In this document: positions 1-12,173 of the stretch, piece after piece
How positions within the stretch are numbered: the first letter of the stretch is position 1
Layout of the letters: the number at the start of each line of letters is the position of its first letter
Source: Athripsodes cinereus
Taxonomy: Eukaryota > Arthropoda > Insecta > Trichoptera > Leptoceridae
Direction of reading: 5' to 3'
NCBI GenBank assembly: GCA_947579605.1
Contig: OX388322.1
Location: 8,680,001 to 8,744,000, forward strand
DNA: 64,000 bases
The notes under the pieces: model-generated
Databases searched by the model: none
Told to the model about the DNA's origin: nothing
What the model saw: only the letters and a program-made list of their open reading frames with translations
Program-made: the position numbers and the translations under genes

Positions 1-2081
1 ATTTTATAAAACATTGAATCCATCGTCAATTTTAAAGATTTGACTCGTCTCTTGACTGAGACCGGCACCCATCGTCTGCATAATTTTGTTGAATAATTCA
101 TTATCATTGTTGATTTTGTATCATCACACGTCGTTGGATTTATTGTTTCCTCGTTTACATTATTATGGGTTTATTTGATTTTTACTTAGTTCACAATATT
201 TACTCGGTTTTTATTTAAATAATCTTCTGTGAAGACCACCATATCGTCCGCTTGTCTGTTATTCTAATTGTATATTCTACGCTATATTATGTTATATTAC
301 TCGATTATCCTGTCAACGACCAAGATATTATTTACGTATGTTCTGCCCATTGTATTTTAATATTTTTTATCATCTTGGTTGAAGATTGTCTCGTTTTATT
401 GGGACAATAAGGATGGAGTGTTCTATGGGCAGGACTGTATTTCTACTTGTGCCCCTAAAGTGAATTAATTCCACAAAACGGCGCACTATAAACTGTCTCG
501 TTATTATATAGTATGTATATTCATATTATATGTATAGTACGTTATTATATAGTATGTATATTCTGTTACCGTACTATTATATTTCCAGTTAAATTGTGAA
601 GGAATAGTATAACTACTTCCTCAGTAACATAGTTTCTAGGTTGATTACAAAGAAAAAAAATATCACAAGTTTACGTTTTTGAGATCAGTAATGCACCCAG
701 ACCAATAAAACACATTCTCTCTAAAAAATCAAATATTTGCGCTGAAAAAGCTCAATGGTTAATTATAAACCCAAATTATTCTGTAAACTTTTTTGTGGTC
801 CATTTTATGTTACATGCGATACAGTTATTAATCAAGTTGTTAATACATTTACAAAATAACAGCATCTCGACCGGCTGATTGTTATTGGTTTTAAAAAATA
901 GCCAGCTAACACCAAGGCTATTATGTGGCTTCTAGCATATAGATAGTGCTTTAATTAATTGATGATTAATAACCGTGATATTAAAAATATTTCTGAATCG
1001 GTTTTGCTTCGGTAGATAAATTATCCGTCACACACTTTCCTTCAAATGCTTTGAGCAAATTCTATAAATAGATCGAACAACAATGGGATATCATTAAAAC
1101 TCTAGGTAGAGCCTTGAGGAATGCCAGACCGGTGTTGTAACAAATCTTCCAATTAGGCACAAGTTGATTATCAATAATATATCAAGCATTTTTCTCTCTT
1201 TGATTTCAAAAGCTTTAAATATAGGTTTATTGAAATGTTTATTCTTATTATCATCAATAAATCATCAAATTAGTCACGGACAGCTTCTCCGAGATGTCAA
1301 TTAAAGTTATTAGTGTCTAGTGTTGTTATCTTTTTGTGCCAGATGTGCCAGATGAAATTATTTTACGCTGATGTGTCTATTCTGCTCTCGTGTTCGCAAT
1401 TATCGTCGTGTTATTATCATCATCATTGAAAGCTAACAGTTAGATTAGAAAAAAATATAGATGAATTAAACCGACCATATGTTTATTTACTAATATTATT
1501 ATTATTGTTTGGTACAGTTATGTTGTCTATACCTAATTGTATCACAATTTGCTGATGTTGTATTCGGCGAAATGGTCCGTGAATCGGCTAGCATGTAATT
1601 CTTACTCAAATAATATTTGCTGTAACATTATTATAATCAGTGGCGGTCCTAGGTTTTTCCAAGGGCTCAAGTTTACGGCGCCCTTAACCGCGACAGAAAC
1701 GGACGTAATAGGGGGGAGTTCATTAGATTCTAATGCATAAAAATATGAATAAAGTGAAAGGCACATTTGATTATTTTTTTATCTCAAAGTTTGTTTCCAG
1801 TTTAAAACAAAACTTATTAATGCCATCAGGCGGGTGTCTGTTCCTCCGCCGTAATGATGCCTAGTGGATAACATTATATTTGTTGATTTGTTAAATTAAA
1901 CATTAAACTTTGTTATTTTACGCGGCGGCAGAATTGCCATCCACACTTCTCAGCATTATACAACCAGATAAGTCTCCATATGATCAGTCATGATCACACA
2001 AAAACTTAACAGTCTAATGCCGGGAAAAATTCACCTATCCAGATATACAGGATATCAAAGGATTAGGCTCAAAACGCGGGA
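1..2081. other. AT-rich non-coding sequence, probable anillin intron or intergenic
   Basis: No coding frame longer than chance and no homology that I recognise. It holds one copy of the GCGCC hairpin LINE tail (449-492) and a 23-bp direct repeat (500-522 and 541-563, period 41). A possible MITE end beginning CAGTGGCGG lies near 1640, but no partner end was found. Confidence 0.5.
449..492 (+). repeat. GCGCC hairpin LINE/SINE tail, copy 1
   Basis: Two nested complementary arms are visible: an outer GTGC-CCC paired with GGCGCAC and an inner GTGAATT paired with AATTCCAC. An AT-rich tail follows. Three more copies lie at 11296-11340, 12125-12173 and 24420-24461. The position before an A/T-rich microsatellite suggests the 3' end of a retroelement. 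Confidence 0.5.
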
Positions 2082-2525
2082 TCAAAATACCAGCATTGTG
2101 CCTGAAATATCTGTGTTCAGAAACCTTTTTACAATATTACAAGTGTTTATTATAATAGATTTTTGAATTTTAATGTACAAATTAACCGGTAAATCTAATT
2201 TTTGTGAATTATTTATTAAAGATTTCGGAGTTACCCCTGTAGCTGACATGACTAAAGGTATTATATAAACGGACCTAGAATGCCAAATATTTTTTATTTC
2301 TCCTGCTAGTTCTGTATATTTACGTATTTTTTCTGCGACGGTTGTTTGTATATTATGTGTATTTGGGACAGCGATGTCGATTAGGTACGTTATTTTATTA
2401 CGTTTATCATGTAATACTAAATCGGGTCTATTATGATATATTTGTCTATCTGTTATTATGGTTTTATCATAATAGAGCCTATAATTTTGATTTTCTAATA
2501 CCTGTTCCGGGTTGTATTTATTAGT
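2082..2525 (-). pseudogene. C-terminal remnant of a non-LTR retroelement protein
   Basis: The minus strand is open for 147 codons (TAG at 2526-2528, TGA at 2082-2084), notable at this AT content. It lacks an early methionine, so a start-codon-based scan misses it. It contains HNRPDLVL, LIDIAVP, a YTELAGEIKNIW block, and PLVMSATGVTPKSL. I recall this pattern (RPD, K, IDIA.P, W, TG..PK.L) from the C-terminus of insect retroelement polyproteins often annotated as uncharacterised proteins. The RPD...IDIAVP spacing resembles a PD-(D/E)XK-like endonuclease, which is inference. The upstream reverse transcriptase is not seen, so the copy is 5' truncated. Confidence 0.6.
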
Positions 2526-2629
2526 CTACTGTTTTGATTTGATAAGTTTATTTCTTTTGATTTATAATAATATATTACTTTACTCTACCCTCACGCCGTA
2601 TCCTTAGTGTGGTAGGCAGAGAGTATGCA

Positions 2630-2846
2630 ATTCGCTTATTTATGCAAGCGAAACATGGACGTGGTTGAAGGACTCAAGTGCAATAAATTCAGTGGAGATG
2701 CGATCGCTGAGAAGAATGGTTGGTAAAACATTGCGTGATAAAGTGAATAATGAGGATATTAGAAGAATGAGTGGATGCAAGAGGAGTGTTGTGGATTGAG
2801 TACGTGTAAACAATGAATGATGGTTTGGATATGCGCCTGTCTGCAC
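2630..2846 (+). repeat. RTE-type LINE fragment, left part (split by hAT)
   Basis: Codons from 2641 read YASETWTWLKDS, then SVEMRSLRRMVGKTLRDKV and EDIRRMSGCKRSVVD before a TGA at 2797. This is the conserved tail region downstream of the RTE-class reverse transcriptase. The copy is 5' truncated and decayed. It continues at 4528 beyond the inserted hAT element. Related minus-strand fragments lie at 21888, 24600 and 54430. Confidence 0.75.
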
Positions 2847-4519
2847 TAGGGATTGCAATCCCGCACCGTTTTCAATCCCGCGGGATTTCTGCTGGATTAT
2901 TAAAAATTGCAAAAAATAACAACATCTTACTGTACATAATTGAATATAACATAAATAACTATACTGTCATATATGAATTTGACATAACTAACTATAGGTA
3001 CTTTAATTTTTCTTACTAATTCATTATCTAATCAATCAAGTGTTATGGAACAAATTTTAAAATATCAAATGAAAAGTCACTTCTCTTTTTAGAAAAACGA
3101 TTTTTTAAAAAATAGCATTAATGGTGTTATCTTCCAAGATATTTCTTAAGGAACTACATATGTAGCCAGCGACCGAAAAGGCTCTTTCTGCCCCCACACT
3201 AATTGTTGGTTAGATACTTGTATTGATAAAGTCGTGCAACAAATTCAAATACTTTTCTTTAACTCCATCATATATAATTCTCCACCATATTTAATTCCTC
3301 AATTCATTTTTTAATTCTGAATTCTTTATTTATTTTTAATTCTTAATTCATTTTTTATTTATAATTCTTCAATTATTTTTATTATTTTACCCCATATTTG
3401 ATTCTTCGATTTTCAATTTTATCCTATTAAATGTCAACAAGTGTATAGGTATATATGTGTGTATTTATGTGTTTTTATTGTTTCTGATTCGCATTGCATT
3501 GTGTCACACAAAATTGGTTCTCTGTTTACTGTTGATCATTTGGTTTCTTAATGTTCTAGTATTTAATGATATTTGTCACTGTTTAATTTGTAGGTATTTG
3601 TATATGTGTATTTTAACATGTAATAGGCTTATGCCGTGAGTTTATGTAAAATAAAAAATAAAAATCACTTTTAAATGCTGCCATTTCTTTTTTTAATATT
3701 TTTTCGAAGCATTTCTCTTGTCCAGTTTTTGTCTGTTTAGTGTAATCTTCATTGTCTTGCTGCATTTCTTATTCCATTTGTAAAGTTAAATTGTTTTCCA
3801 CATTCAGAAACTGTTGACAATTATCTGCAATTACATCACCTACAACTACAAATTCTACATTTTGAGCGTCTTCTATAATGACTCGATGTAACATGTTTTT
3901 CATTACTTGCCGCAACTTATTCTTTTTCGGCATTAAAAATATTGAATTGCACGTTTTCAACTCTTAGTCATATTTTTTTGGATGCGGAAAATAAATCAAC
4001 ATAGCTGTAATTTCACTGCATCTTTCTTTCACTCTTGCACGTTGCACGCAGCGCCCCGGATAGTACATCGCTTAATACTGTGTCTAGCTTCTCTAAAATA
4101 AATCGAAATGTTATATCTGCTGTTATTAGTGTAGACTCTCTTCTGCATAATACTTTACGACCAATTTAAAGGGCTGCAAGCTGTCAATCACGTTTTTGAT
4201 TTTGTGCGTAAATTTTATGTCATATGCTATGTCGATGAGAGCCTTCTCAATGCAAACTTTGGGACTAAAATCTTTCTAACATATCAAGCAAGCTGTTTTA
4301 GTGAGTGCAGCAATCTAGGATTAAGCATAATTCTTTTCGTGTTTCTTCTTTAAGTATTTTTGCAAATATATATCACCTTTAGTTGGTAACTTTCGGAAAA
4401 TCTTCAGTTTGCGGATTCGCACATGCGGATCCGCAAGCATTTGCGGGATCCCGCAAACCCTAAAATTACGCGGATCCCGCTGGATTGCGGGATCCCACTT
4501 TGCTGGATTGCAATCCCTA
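2847..4519 (-). mobile_element. hAT-superfamily DNA transposon, decayed
   Basis: The element is bounded by inverted repeats beginning TAGGGATTGCAATCC, and flanked by the 8-bp duplication GTCTGCAC at 2839-2846 and 4520-4527. Eight-bp duplications and TAGGG/CAGGG-type ends are hallmarks of hAT. The right end carries a cluster of GCGGATCC-type palindromes (about 4415-4500), with two more near the left end (2867-2885). It encodes a broken minus-strand transposase. It is inserted into an RTE LINE fragment, whose sequence resumes on the other side. Confidence 0.88.
3131..3960 (-). pseudogene. hAT transposase remnant
   Basis: The minus strand at 3131-3203 reads ISVGAERAFSVAGYICSSLR, the hAT C-terminal dimerisation motif (usual form S.ERAFS.AG). 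Upstream, 3769-3960 is an open stretch containing NVENNLTLQME, which continues after a stop into EMQQDNEDYTK and similar sequence. Intact hAT transposases run about 600 residues. Here the frame is broken by several stops and the N-terminal zinc-finger part is not visible, so the gene is dead. Confidence 0.75.
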
Positions 4520-4527
4520 GTCTGCAC

Positions 4528-7390
4528 GTCATCATCGAATGATTAGTTTGGAGAATAGACGTACCTTAAGCGATATGACTTTTTTTATACAAAATACTTC
4601 ACAACGTTGTTGATAATAATTATTTACTAAGTAAAATTTTACACATTATTGCTTGTATTTTGGTCAAAAGTGCAATCTGGTTATTGTAAAATAATGTTTT
4701 TGGGCTTATCTAGGCTTTGCATGAAGCCAATCTCTCCATGTTGTATCACAATCAATGTTGTGTTGATATTGTACCTGGATCATTTGTCGCACGTTTTCAT
4801 CATTTGAATTCGTTTTTAACCATTGTTAGGTTGAACGCCAATCCCATACGATTTAATAAACTACTGTTCGTGCTTATCGATGTTATACACTGTGCTGTTC
4901 ATCCGTTCTTCTTTAATCGCATGATCGATGATTGACCATCAATAGATTCAGTTTTGATGAGATTTGTTTTATTGTCATACATACTAATAGAAACATTCTT
5001 TGTTTTTTAAGCCAGCAATATTTTTTTTCTAGCCGTATAAGAATCATACATGTTTGCAGATGCTGCCGACTAACTTTTTGTACTTTTGTAAGCAAAAAGA
5101 GTTAGTTTGTACAGTTGTTTATTTTTATTCGTAATAGTTGGGTGCATACATTTTTTAGTTTTGCCGTTGATCAATATGTAAACAATAAAAGTATGCTTCT
5201 AAACGTGGCTACTTTGTAACAATCAAACTTGTACCCAAAAATAACAAATTAGTCATGTTCACAATATATTATAAGTATGCCATTCAATTGGGTAGTTCAG
5301 TATGCTAATTACGCATACCTTGGTATTAGATTAGTTTGTATGCAAATGGTGTATGATAATATTATGATGTACTCTGTTGGTTACTTGTCACCTATTCCCT
5401 TTTGTATCATCGTGTAACATTCAAATTAATGGCTCCTTCGTTCCATTAATGGTTCTTGTGTGATTGATCGGGTCACTTTGATTGACATTTCCTTGCATAC
5501 TTTAACATGTACATTATTTGTAATCGTTCCAACAATAATAATTATCACCTCCGATATTATTTAAATACATTTTTTGCCAATGTTGCTTATCTCTGAATAT
5601 CAGTATATTTTCGATCATTTGCTATTTGATTATTATGCTATCTATACCTAACTATGTAGTTCTAAAATTACAATCGTGATTTTGCGCAGTAAGTTGGTGC
5701 AGTTCTCTGATTTCTATGTCTTTACTGCCCATTCTAGTATTTGTGTGTGTGTGTGTGTGTGTGTTTTTGTTTGTTTTGTAAATGGTATAACCGCAACCTT
5801 AAGTGCATGAGGCCGAGACTCAGTACTTTGTAAAATATCATTTTATTTTATCGTTTGTCTTCGTATTTGTATATTTCATTTCTATGTAGTTCGTGAGTTC
5901 TTCTTCTCGATTCCCGGTAGGTATGTGTTGACGATAGTTCCCACATATTATATTAGTTCACATCATACCATTATTATTGTTCTATACGACCATATAGATA
6001 TAACTAGTAATTCAAACTGAGAGTATAAACATAATAAAGTCGATATTTCATAATAATAATAATAAAATGTAGTTAATATAATTGATCGATCTCGATATTA
6101 TGTAGGTCTCACAGTGTACATAATATCTTTATACACTTTGCCAATCGCTGTTGCTACGCGTATCGAAACCGGATTTTTATAGAGGCATTTATAAAAGCTC
6201 AATATTATTAGGTATATCGACGGTTATGTGTAGTTACTCTCGTTTAGATTTGAACCCAGGTCATTACAATATATTGAGGAATATTGGTATAAGCCTGATC
6301 CTCAATATATGATATTAGTCTACAATGATTTACCTCATTTGTATAAAATATTAATTAGAATAGTATTGTCCTCGATCGGTTTTGCGTTTTTAACGAGAAA
6401 TGCGTACGTTGGTCGATCTTTGAGTTATAGTTAAATTTTATTTCCTAGAACGTAGTTTTGACAGGAAACCGCATTGGTTGTCGAAGAGTTGAGTTATTTT
6501 AGCGTGTTATCATGCGAGATAACGGTGTCTGTTATTGTTGTTAGTCACATTCTTCTGTGCAACCGGAGAATGTTTGTTTAATTTATTTCTGGAATATACT
6601 ATTACTCGTTGAATTACTTAGAATGCTATGTATTTTTTATGCTTATGCATCCTTTTATATAGTTTCTGTTTGATGCGATTTTGCCAATGTACTAACCCCA
6701 TACCTACAGTATTTCCTATTTCAGATATCATAATTCAACGTTATTGAATATTTCTGTTGTATTTTTTAGTTGTTGCATCTCAGCATTCAATGATTTATTG
6801 AATTGTCATATACATTATAAGTTTTTTTTTCAGTATCGTTATAAAAATAATATCTGTATTGGCATTATGTACCTACCTTTGCTGATCCTCTTTTGTAGTC
6901 CTTGTGTTTCTATGTACATATTTGGTAATAAATCTATAAGCAGGTTTTGCCTTTCAAAGTCGAGTTCTGCTGAACGTATTTGTACAGAGTTATTCTTTAC
7001 AAGTATTAATTAGATTGATGTTGATTATCACCAAGCGGAGAAGTATTGACTATTTATGTAACTGAACTAACTATCTGTAAATTCAAAATCTGTTCATGTT
7101 TTGTCATTTAGGTTTCGTGTCTTTCATACGATTATTGGCTCACAAAATATTTCCCTCATTGTTTAAACATAATTTTGTTCATAAACATTGTTTAACATCG
7201 GAGCTCGCATATTGTCGCGGTACCTGTTATCTGAAATCGAATCCTTCCGAGAACTTCATCAATCAAAAATCAACCATTAATAATGTTGAGGAGCAAACTG
7301 AAAACATCGTTCTTCTAATAGTTTCCTGCGCCCTTGAGGCGGATACTCCATTGAACGGTGCCGAATAAATCTCCCGTCATTCATTCAATA
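4528..7390. other. No gene seen; RTE remainder then AT-rich sequence
   Basis: The first roughly 50 bases continue the split RTE fragment. The rest is AT-rich without supported coding or RNA genes, apart from a GT microsatellite at 5742-5764. Confidence 0.5.
5742..5764. repeat. (GT)n microsatellite
   Basis: About eleven uninterrupted GT units, followed by a T-rich run. Confidence 0.9.
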
Positions 7391-7393
7391 TCC

Positions 7394-7513
7394 TCAACGG
7401 CTAATCGATGACCTTCCATTTAATCGATCGTAAGCTTTAGCGATTTTCGGGCACTTGGAACGTTCCTCGTCCAAAATTCCCATACGACCATGCTTGTACT
7501 CGGCCACCCAACA
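7394..7513 (-). pseudogene. mariner-like transposase fragment
   Basis: Minus-strand codons read CWVAEYKHGRMGILDEERSK then CPKIAKAYDRL before a TGA at 7394-7396. WVAEFKRGR...DEERSGRPK is the conserved join between the DNA-binding and catalytic parts of mariner transposases. Only about 40 codons survive. No terminal repeats were found. Confidence 0.5.
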
Positions 7514-8031
7514 TTTGATCATTATAAATGAAGAAGAAAATGTCAGCTGATAACTTTGGAATAATAAACAATAGTCAGAATGTCTTCAAATTTGTATGGT
7601 TTACATGTATCGAGGCCATCTATTAGACGGCGAGATATTTTTTCTACAGTTACCTGAAGGTAATGAGGATAGAAAGTTTTCAAATAATCCTTGTAGTATG
7701 CCATAGGTTGTAGAGCCTTTGAAACATTCAATAGTTGCAATAGGTCTTCTATGATTTATATCCAAGTTTTCCTAATGCCGTCTGGCATAAAGATATCTGT
7801 AATACTCTCTGTTAATATTGATAATCGCTGAAATATGATATTTTACATTAAAATTTAATCTAACCATTATTTCAATTAACCTCCATACAAGTGATATCAA
7901 ATTACGATTAGCAAGTGCCTTGTTCCCGTGCGAATGTTTCTATTTCCGAAGGAAGGCGATAGTCGAACTTATCGCTGTATGTTTGCGTAATATTATAACT
8001 GGCTATTAAATGTTTATATTTCCTTCATTCA

Positions 8032-8270
8032 TTCATATCGTCACGGCATTTCCCACCAGTGGAACAACTGCACGTAACAAAAATACGAGTTGTCCTCTCC
8101 GTGCCAAAGAGAAGTTAAGATATTCGTGATGAGTGTCGCACCTCATCGTTGAACTGAAAATGTTAAATGTCTCAAGCGTGATGTTTTTTGAAAACCTGCA
8201 CCGTACAATACATTCGAAAACTAACAGAAAAAAGTGGGAGACTTTTTCGTCATAGGGTAAGATGACATAA
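8032..8270 (+). repeat. Dispersed ~250-bp repeat family, copy at 8.0 kb
   Basis: Shares the order 'CGGCAT.TCCCAC..GTGG', 'ACTGCA.GTAA', 'TGTCCTCT.CGTGCCA', 'CCTCATCG.TGAA', 'AAAACTAAC/AGAAAAAAGTGGGAGAC' with copies at 33450, 44840, 46660/48102, 50085 and 51230. It has no coding capacity. It is probably a MITE or SINE. Confidence 0.6.
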
Positions 8271-8395
8271 AAAAAGATATTTTCATCATCGAGTTTCTAA
8301 AATGTTTATATTGACATTTTTGCAATTTGAACTACAAATTTTAATAGTTCCTTTTTGGATAATTTCCATTATTTGCCTCACTCATTAGTCATTAC

Positions 8396-8846
8396 TAGGG
8401 TTGCCACCCGTACTTTATTATAAAGTATTGTACGTTATTTCAGGTAATAGTACTTTATACTTTATGAGAAAAATAAAGTACGCGAAAATACTTTATTTCA
8501 CATGATTTGATTTCTTTGGGATTTTGAAAAGTTTAGTCGTACCTAAGTATTTTTTCGAAATTTATCAATTGGTGCTGAATCGACGTCGCCACTTGCCAGC
8601 ACCGAAATATGTTTATTTTTTTTTACTTATTTACTTAAATTTAAATATAGACTGTAAAGATGCTGTGCAATTGTTTAGTATAGATATTTATTTGATACAA
8701 ACTGCAAAAAGCAGTAAAAACATGTTTTTTTAAACATGAAAATAAAGAAAAATAAATTGTACTTTATTTTGATACTACGTACTTTTTTTTTCTTGCCTAT
8801 AATGACCAATGTACTTTATCTGCAGAAAAAAAAGGTGGCAACCCTA
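8396..8846. mobile_element. Non-autonomous hAT element (451 bp)
   Basis: Inverted ends TAGGGTTGCCACC, with the 8-bp duplication GTCATTAC at 8388-8395 and 8847-8854. The interior has no transposase. It is rich in the word GTACTTTAT and its complement ATAAAGTAC near both ends, likely subterminal transposase-binding repeats (inference). Confidence 0.88.
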
Positions 8847-9675
8847 GTCATTACTGCAGCCACCATTTACTGTGATACTAATTATTCAAGTTCTCGTTGT
8901 TACAATTACTTATTGTGACTTTTTTCAACCTTTCTGATCGTCTCACCTTCCAACATCTTCTCTTCAAATGCAAATTTGAGTGTTAAACTATTTGTTCTCA
9001 TTTCAAATTTTATCTCCAATCCATCTTCTTTTCGGCAAATGAATGATTCGAGGAGATTTAGATAGTAGGTAGTAGATAATGCTATTGTCACGCAGGAAGA
9101 GTGTTGACAATATACGTAAGTATAGAATATAGATGGATACTTTGTGTAAAATGATAATATTATCAAAGTGGTTAGTAAGTAGGTACCAGACACTGTCAAC
9201 AGGTTGAACCATGTGTTGCATAATTATGCGTATTATATTTAATAGAATATGTATATTGTGGAGTATTAGAGTATGACTTTATACTACTATTGTAATATGA
9301 GATTATTATTATGATATGTGTTATTATTCTTATCATCAGAATGTGACATAATAATAACGACTACGTCTGCGGTCTGCTGCGTATTATCAGTGAAAGAGTC
9401 ATTTTGCACATAATGCATCTCGCGTGTTGGCAAAAGCCATTATTCTTACAAACGCGTACTAATGGCTTTGATCTGATAACATTATCGTTCAGCCTGCCGA
9501 TTATTGTCGGCGTTTCAGATCTTGCTGATAAAATTGTGTTTATTTTTCCACGTAAATGATCCACTTTTGATGTTGGATAGCTACATCTTGATTAACACAG
9601 TTTTTTCTTTTATGTTTTACCATTTTTTATACCTTTGATCAACGAAGATATTAGGAAACTATCGGAATGCTTATT

Positions 9676-9846
9676 AACATATTTGATAATAACACAAAAC
9701 ACTGTTAACTTTTCACTATTGATTTTATTAATCTCGAGTGCTTTCGTCAGGTTAGCTTGACATTTTCTAGAGAACTAGTTCTACTCGAGGAAAATAAAAT
9801 CAATAGTGAAAAGTTAACAGCGTGTTGTGTTAATATTAAATATGTT
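9676..9846. repeat. Foldback element, ~60-bp arms, Penelope-like end
   Basis: The left arm (AACATATTT...GTTAACTTTTCACTATTG...TTTTATT) is repeated in inverse near 9790-9846. The inner edge on the minus strand reads CCTGACGAAAGCACTCGAG followed by TTAATAAAATCAATAGTG. This is similar in layout to the sequence at 54286-54375. Penelope-like elements commonly leave such inverted ends; that assignment is inference. Confidence 0.55.
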
Positions 9847-11295
9847 TTTTCACAATTTGAAAACACTCATTTAAAATGCTTATTATTTATCTAGTGTATT
9901 TATATCAATTTGAGTATGTGTTTTTGTCAAATTTGAAGTTTAACATGTTAACTATAAATCTACATCATTATTCCATTATAATAATTGTTCAGTTTTCACA
10001 TGTGCTATTCAGCAGTTGGAAACATCGCCTACAGTTAATCCGTAATTGTCTGTGCATAACATGTAAATTATTTTACAAGTGGCATAGTTTCATATAAAAG
10101 GTCACCGTTGTTCCAAACTTCGTGGGAACTACACACCGTACATATTAATAGAATAGCCGAATAGCTACTGCAACTCTTGTATATATTCCAGGCCGAAAAA
10201 TTACCTACCTAATAGGCATTTTAATCCTATTGTACCTCAACATTATGTACTGTATCGTCGCTAGCATGGATGTAAATATCTCACTACCGTGTTACTCAGA
10301 CGACCGGTTTTTGGTCTTATGAATAGTAGCGCTCCCAACCAATCGTACTACTAACACAGACGCTTTTTTACCTCCAAGAGGTTATTATTATAACACAATA
10401 TTTTTTTAATGTACATGTATGTAACTTAACGTGAATTATTAAAATAATAATTAAGGCCGTAGTAGCCTGCGCTGTGAACTACCTGTTTTAATTTAATATG
10501 GAAATCGTTTGCAAACAAATCACCTTCATATATTAAATATAACATTTTTATTACTTACATAATTGTATTTTCTTGAAATATGTTCAACTCGTGTGTTTTG
10601 AATTGTTATTGAAAATATATTTTTCCATGGATTTAAACAAAAGTATCTATTCCACAACATTATGTCTAAACTTTGACAAAACTTTAAATCACTGTTTGGA
10701 TGCCCTCGAAATAAAACACATGATAATGTCTTGTGTTGTATTTGAGTAGGTATTTACATATCGCATTTATTTATCTTTTCGTATTAGGTATATTGTATGT
10801 GTATTATTATTTCATTATAGTTTTTTTTTGTAAAACAATACGTTTTTACATCTCCTGTTCAGCGATGAGCTATGCTATCGATCCTGAATATTTTATCTGT
10901 CTTTATTAATCTCTTGGTTTACAATAGGTTTACAATGCAGTAAAAAATTAAAAACCAAATGTGTTTTCTACTAATTAGATTTTTGTTGACAGAGATGTTT
11001 TTCGTTTTTTAAGGACATTGTCAATCTTGAAAGACGGAAGACGTTTCTCAATAAAAATTAAAATAGAAAAAAACATTTGTGATTTAATTTCATTACGGAA
11101 TTCTACTACCTAAACACCGACACAGTGAATATAGTTATACAATAGTGATAGAAAAATAACAAAAATCTCATTATAAATATGAATTTTTAACTTTCAATTT
11201 GTCCGCTGGCTACCTCACTTGTGGGAAAATGTTCGTTTTTCTTGCACATAATTTATAGTGTTTTATTTAAATTTATAATAATAATAATTAGACAA

Positions 11296-11340
11296 TTTAT
11301 AGTGCGCCGTTTTGTGGAATATATTCACTTCAAGGGCGCA
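11296..11340 (-). repeat. GCGCC hairpin LINE/SINE tail, copy 2
   Basis: GTGCGCCGTTTTGTGGAAT then ATTCACTTCAAGGGCGCA on the plus strand. Outer arms TGCGCC/GGGCGCA and inner arms GTGGAAT/ATTCAC can pair. On the minus strand it is followed by an ATT-rich tail, as in the other copies. Confidence 0.5.
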
Positions 11341-12124
11341 TGGTTTGTAGCATCTTTTTAAAACTAATGAGTTCGTTCGATAAGTGTATGAGATGAAAAT
11401 TATGAACGCACTTAGAATATAAAGTAATCGAATGGAAATTATCATTCGAATCTCCGTTAGATCTGTCGATTCGATTTATTGCAATTTTTAACTTCTTTGT
11501 AATCAGAACAAAGCTTTCGTACATTCTTCCGAAGGTGTGCCACAAGGTTCACAATTGAGTCCAATATGCCACATGGCAATTTTATGTAGTCATTTCAATA
11601 ATCTGTAATGAATCATTGTAGATTGATTTTATTTATGTGTTCTGCGTAAACTGCTGAGTATTCACGTATATTTTATTCTGTATAATACTGCAATATTTTA
11701 TTAACGATTTATCCGGTAATGTAAATTCCTTATTTACTTGTGTAGGTACTACTGGATTATTGTTTTAATAAATGCATAATAGTTTCGCTCATTGTATTAA
11801 TTACGATTATTTGTTTTATGTAATTTATATGTTATTTTATTATTAATACCGATATGAATTAAATTGCATATTGATTTTACTCGGTATTGTACTAGGTCAG
11901 GGCGAATATTTTTTCAATGTAAAAGTACCTTCAAATGTGTTTAGTCGGAAGTTAGTACTGCCTGTATGCGTCGTCTTCTTCTTGTAGGTAAATAATTTTT
12001 ATTCTATGAAGGTCTGGGTCGCGCAGCAATGTCGTTGCAACGATTTTATAAAACAGTCAATATTTAATTTTATAATTTATCCTTATTTATTATTATTTAT
12101 TTATTTTTATTATTTGGATGATTT

Positions 12125-12173
12125 GTAAAGCGCCGTTTTGTGAAAAAAAAAAAAAAAATCCACCTCAAGGGCC
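12125..12173 (-). repeat. GCGCC hairpin LINE/SINE tail, copy 3
   Basis: AAAGCGCCGTTTTGTG, a 16-base A run, then TCCACCTCAAGGGCC. The loop is replaced by the A run. A TAAATAAATAATAA-type tail follows on the minus strand. Confidence 0.5.

Noticed and set aside
499..563. CRISPR-like or regulatory tandem array from the 23-bp direct repeat
   Set aside because: Only two units, AT-rich, in a eukaryotic context.
1640..1740. MITE beginning CAGTGGCGG
   Set aside because: Only one end visible; no inverted partner or duplication found.
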